A stretch of DNA of 64,000 bases, from the NCBI GenBank assembly GCA_030528325.1, contig JAUMZD010000002.1, positions 94,692 to 158,691 on the forward strand, in the 5' to 3' direction. A model generated the notes under the pieces. The model worked only from the letters and a program-made list of their open reading frames with translations. It did not search any database and was not told the DNA's origin. The DNA comes from Lautropia sp. Its GTDB lineage: Bacteria > Pseudomonadota > Gammaproteobacteria > Burkholderiales > Burkholderiaceae_E. Both the position numbers and the translations under genes were made by a program. Shown here piece by piece: positions 61,814 to 64,000 of the stretch; position 1 is the stretch's first letter; each line of letters opens with the position of its first letter.

Positions 61814-63727
61814 TCAATCCGACGGCATGTGCAACCACAGAACCTCATACGGTGCCAGCGTGATCCCTTCGTGTAATGCATGCAGTCTGCCGGTGAGCAG
61901 GTTCTGCATCGGATCATTAGGCAACGCTTGAAAGACCTGCCAAGGGCAATGTTGGTCGAATTCGCTGAAATTGGCTAGCACCAAGATCAACTGATCTGCA
62001 TGTCGACGGGTATATCCCAGCACGGCGGGGTTGCCGGCCCGAAAACCGGTGAGCCGCCCGCCGGCAAAGGCTGGCGTGTTGGCCCGTACCTCGATCATGT
62101 GCTTAAGCCCCTGATGGATCTGGCCGGCCGCCGTGTTCGTGTCATGGCGCTGGGCGTGGCGTGTCAGATCCCGGAAAGGGCGGTGAATCCAGCGGCTGTC
62201 GGCTGCTTCCAGCGGGTTTTCGAGGTAGCGCCTGTCGTTGAGCGTACCCACTTCATCGCCCAGATAGATCAGGGGCAGTCCTCCGGCGCTGAGGGGCACG
62301 CTGTAGAGCAGCAGGATGCGGGCCACCGCGTGCGGGTCATCCTGCTCCAGCCCTGCCAGTGAAGCCAAGGTGCCGCTGACACGCGCATCACCCGTGGCCG
62401 GGTTCTCCTGAAAGGGCACGCCGCGGGCAAAACTTCCGGGAAAACGATTGTTGTAAAAACGATTCAGAAAATGGCGGTGATCGAAGCCGTTGATGCCGAA
62501 CTGTGCCGCATCCTCGTCGGCGAACGTCCAGCCGATGTCATCGTGGCTGCGTACATAATTCACCCAGGCCGTGCCTTCGGGCAGTGCATGCCACTTTTCC
62601 AGCGCCAGTTGCAGCAGGTTCACTTCGCGTGTGGCCAGCGAATTCCACAGCAGCGCCATCTGCAGCGGGTTGTACGAGAGCTGACATTCATCGGGGTGAA
62701 TGTAGGACATCACCTCGGCAGGGTGGACGATGGCTTCCGACTTGAAGAGCAGGGAGGGGGCCGCGATACGTGCCAGCGCATTGAAGGCGCGGATGATGTT
62801 GTGAACCTCGGGCAGGCTTTCGCAGGGGGTGCCCAGCCGCTTCCAGGCAAAAGCCACCGCATCGAGGCGCAGGATTTCTGCCCCTTGGTTTGCAATCGAC
62901 AGCATCTCGCCCGCCATCGCATTGAAGACGGCCGGGTTGCTGTAATTCAGATCCCACTGGAAGGAATAGAAGGTCGTCCAGATCCAGCGCCCGTCCGGCA
63001 ACTGGCTGAAGGCGCCAGGATGTTCGTCCGGGAAAATCTCTCGCACCGTGCGCTCGTAGGCGTCCGGCTCGGTTCGGTCGGGAAAAATGTAATAAAAATC
63101 CTTGTGAACCGGGTCATCCTTCACGGCCGCCTGTGCCCACGGATGATCATGCGCCGTGTGGTTGAAGATGAAGTCAAGCACCAGGCTGATCCCGGCCTCA
63201 CGAAGCGCCTTGGCCAGTGCTCGCAAATCCTCGATGCTGCCGAGACGCGGATTCACCTCGCGGTAACTGCTGACAGCATAGCCGCCATCACTGCGCCCCT
63301 CCGGCACCTTGAAAGGCGGCATCAGATGCAGATAAGACAGGCCCAGCGACTTGAAGTAGGGCACGTCCTTGATCAGTGCCTTCAGCGTGCCGGCATAGCG
63401 ATCGACGTAAAGCACCCCGCCCACCATCTTCTGCGACTGGAACCAGTCCGGCTCGGCAGCTCTTGCCTCATCCAGCGCCTTCAGCGCTTTCGGGCGTTCG
63501 GCCCAGCCCTGCCAGGCCGTCAGCACCACGGCATCCACCCAGGCCAGAAAATCGGGCCGATGGCCGTAGAGCGGTTGCAGGTTCTGGATCAGGGTGGGCA
63601 GGTGCGCTTCGAGCCGTGCCTCGAAAGCCTGCCACTGCGCACCATTTGCCTTGCGGCCCAGCGTGCGGGTGAGGGCATTGCGCACATGCTCGAAAGCCAG
63701 GGTACGTTGTTGGTCGGTGGTCAGCAT
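61814..63727 (-). CDS. Amylosucrase (GH13 sucrose glucosyltransferase)
   Basis: The 637-residue protein matches amylosucrase of GH13 subfamily 4, which builds alpha-1,4-glucan from sucrose and releases fructose. Its helical N-domain begins QRTLAFEHVRNALTRTLGRK. Barrel motifs are LVLDFIFNHTAHDHPWA, GAEILRLDAVAFAWKRLG (nucleophile Asp), LFKSEAIVHPAEVM (acid Glu) and VNYVRSHDDIGWTF (third Asp). No signal peptide is seen. The ATG at 63727 lacks a clear ribosome site. Released fructose would feed the PTS or a fructokinase. Confidence 0.92.
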   Translation of the reverse strand: MLTTDQQRTLAFEHVRNALTRTLGRKANGAQWQAFEARLEAHLPTLIQNLQPLYGHRPDFLAWVDAVVLTAWQGWAERPKALKALDEARAAEPDWFQSQKMVGGVLYVDRYAGTLKALIKDVPYFKSLGLSYLHLMPPFKVPEGRSDGGYAVSSYREVNPRLGSIEDLRALAKALREAGISLVLDFIFNHTAHDHPWAQAAVKDDPVHKDFYYIFPDRTEPDAYERTVREIFPDEHPGAFSQLPDGRWIWTTFYSFQWDLNYSNPAVFNAMAGEMLSIANQGAEILRLDAVAFAWKRLGTPCESLPEVHNIIRAFNALARIAAPSLLFKSEAIVHPAEVMSYIHPDECQLSYNPLQMALLWNSLATREVNLLQLALEKWHALPEGTAWVNYVRSHDDIGWTFADEDAAQFGINGFDHRHFLNRFYNNRFPGSFARGVPFQENPATGDARVSGTLASLAGLEQDDPHAVARILLLYSVPLSAGGLPLIYLGDEVGTLNDRRYLENPLEAADSRWIHRPFRDLTRHAQRHDTNTAAGQIHQGLKHMIEVRANTPAFAGGRLTGFRAGNPAVLGYTRRHADQLILVLANFSEFDQHCPWQVFQALPNDPMQNLLTGRLHALHEGITLAPYEVLWLHMPSD

Positions 63728-63810
63728 GATGGGGTTACACAAAGGGAGAGCGACAATGATGCACGCGGGCGGGCAGGCCGCCAACGGGTCTGGCGGCTTT
63801 GCGCGACATG

Positions 63811-63842
63811 GAGCGTGTCATGCACTGATTCGTCCTCGGGAA
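63811..63842 (+). repeat. Family B motif, diverged copy
   Basis: GAGCGTGTCATGCACTGATT and CGTCCTCGGGAAAGC correspond to the other B copies with four or five changes, followed by AAAGCCCCCGGGCGCGCAGC as in the composite at 10391-10568. It lies between the amylosucrase gene and the right-edge promoter. Confidence 0.65.
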
Positions 63843-63900
63843 AGCCCCCGGGCGCGCAGCACCGCGTTGCCAACCCGTTCCAGGGTCTGAACTTTACGGC

Positions 63901-64000
63901 TTGCACTTGGGGATGACCCGATCTATAATTTTCTGCTTAACTGCAAGGCTCTCGGCCAATCGAAGCCGAGGGTGTCAATAAATCGCTTCAAGGAGTTCTC
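63901..64000 (+). promoter_or_regulatory. Strong sigma-70 promoter and leader of a gene beyond the right edge
   Basis: TTGCAC (63901-63906) and a perfect TATAAT (63924-63929) are spaced by 17 bases. The leader includes the hairpin CTCGGC / GCCGAG (63951-63970), and AAGGAG at 63990-63995 is placed for a start codon just past the window end. The strength of all three signals suggests a highly expressed gene, perhaps ribosomal; its identity cannot be seen. Confidence 0.75.

Overview
The window is a GC-rich chromosomal segment of a betaproteobacterium. The gene set and order fit Burkholderiales: metX-metW, gshB-EIIA(Man)-HPr-EI, ubiK-comM, and B12-dependent metH. A Lautropia-like organism is a reasonable guess, but this is inference; no rRNA or other marker gene is present to confirm it. 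I saw no tRNA, rRNA, CRISPR array, intact transposase or prophage.

Layout. 0-3.4 kb: the start of a malonate decarboxylase operon (mdcA, and mdcB running off the left edge) with its divergent LysR regulator and a clear palindromic operator between them. 3.4-5.5 kb: a small gene frameshifted in a G8 tract and a DUF262/DUF1524 protein of the GmrSD restriction type. 5.6-14.3 kb: housekeeping and regulatory genes (psd, a cupin, a degenerate GGDEF-EAL membrane protein, recQ, a TPMT-type methyltransferase). 14.6-19.9 kb: metX-metW and the tightly overlapping gshB-EIIA-ptsH-ptsI cluster. 20.2-31.3 kb: ubiK-comM, DUF1840, an exonuclease, a universal stress protein, the fruB-fruK-fruA fructose PTS operon, DUF302 and HIT genes. 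31.4-40.2 kb: aldehyde dehydrogenase, selD, a cystine-type ABC transporter (binding protein and permease only), an EamA exporter with a divergent XRE-cupin regulator, a polyol dehydrogenase and pdxH.

40.2-52.5 kb is the accessory part. It holds an AAA ATPase + DUF4276 pair, LysR/pirin, an SRAP (YedK-like) gene and a truncated second copy, an HxlR regulator facing a broken alcohol dehydrogenase, a two-gene nucleotidyltransferase module, a PIN/ribbon-helix-helix toxin-antitoxin pair, remnants of parD and hsdM, and an AAA ATPase + PIN nuclease pair. Several of these are less GC-rich than their surroundings, as expected for acquired defence and toxin genes. 52.6-64 kb returns to metabolism: metH, an FAH-family hydrolase, rhodanese, cobA, a zinc-binding-protein-like gene that lacks its first lobe, and an amylosucrase-porin operon closed by a strong terminator. 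A strong sigma-70 promoter at the right edge drives a gene that starts just outside.

The most distinctive feature is three families of short dispersed repeats in the intergenic spaces. Family A has 19-22 bp terminal inverted repeats and resembles Correia-type miniature elements; it has at least eleven full or partial copies, including one collapsed to a 47 bp near-perfect palindrome. Family B is a motif of about 32 bp that supplies a stop codon to one gene and leader sequence to another. Family C is a block of about 40 bp, next to B twice and next to an A palindrome once.

Metabolically the cell appears to have a complete fructose PTS whose FruB carries its own EIIA, HPr and EI, alongside a separate PTS relay with no sugar permease visible here. 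It also has polyol oxidation, sucrose-dependent glucan synthesis with its own outer-membrane porin, malonate use, and B12-dependent methionine synthesis.
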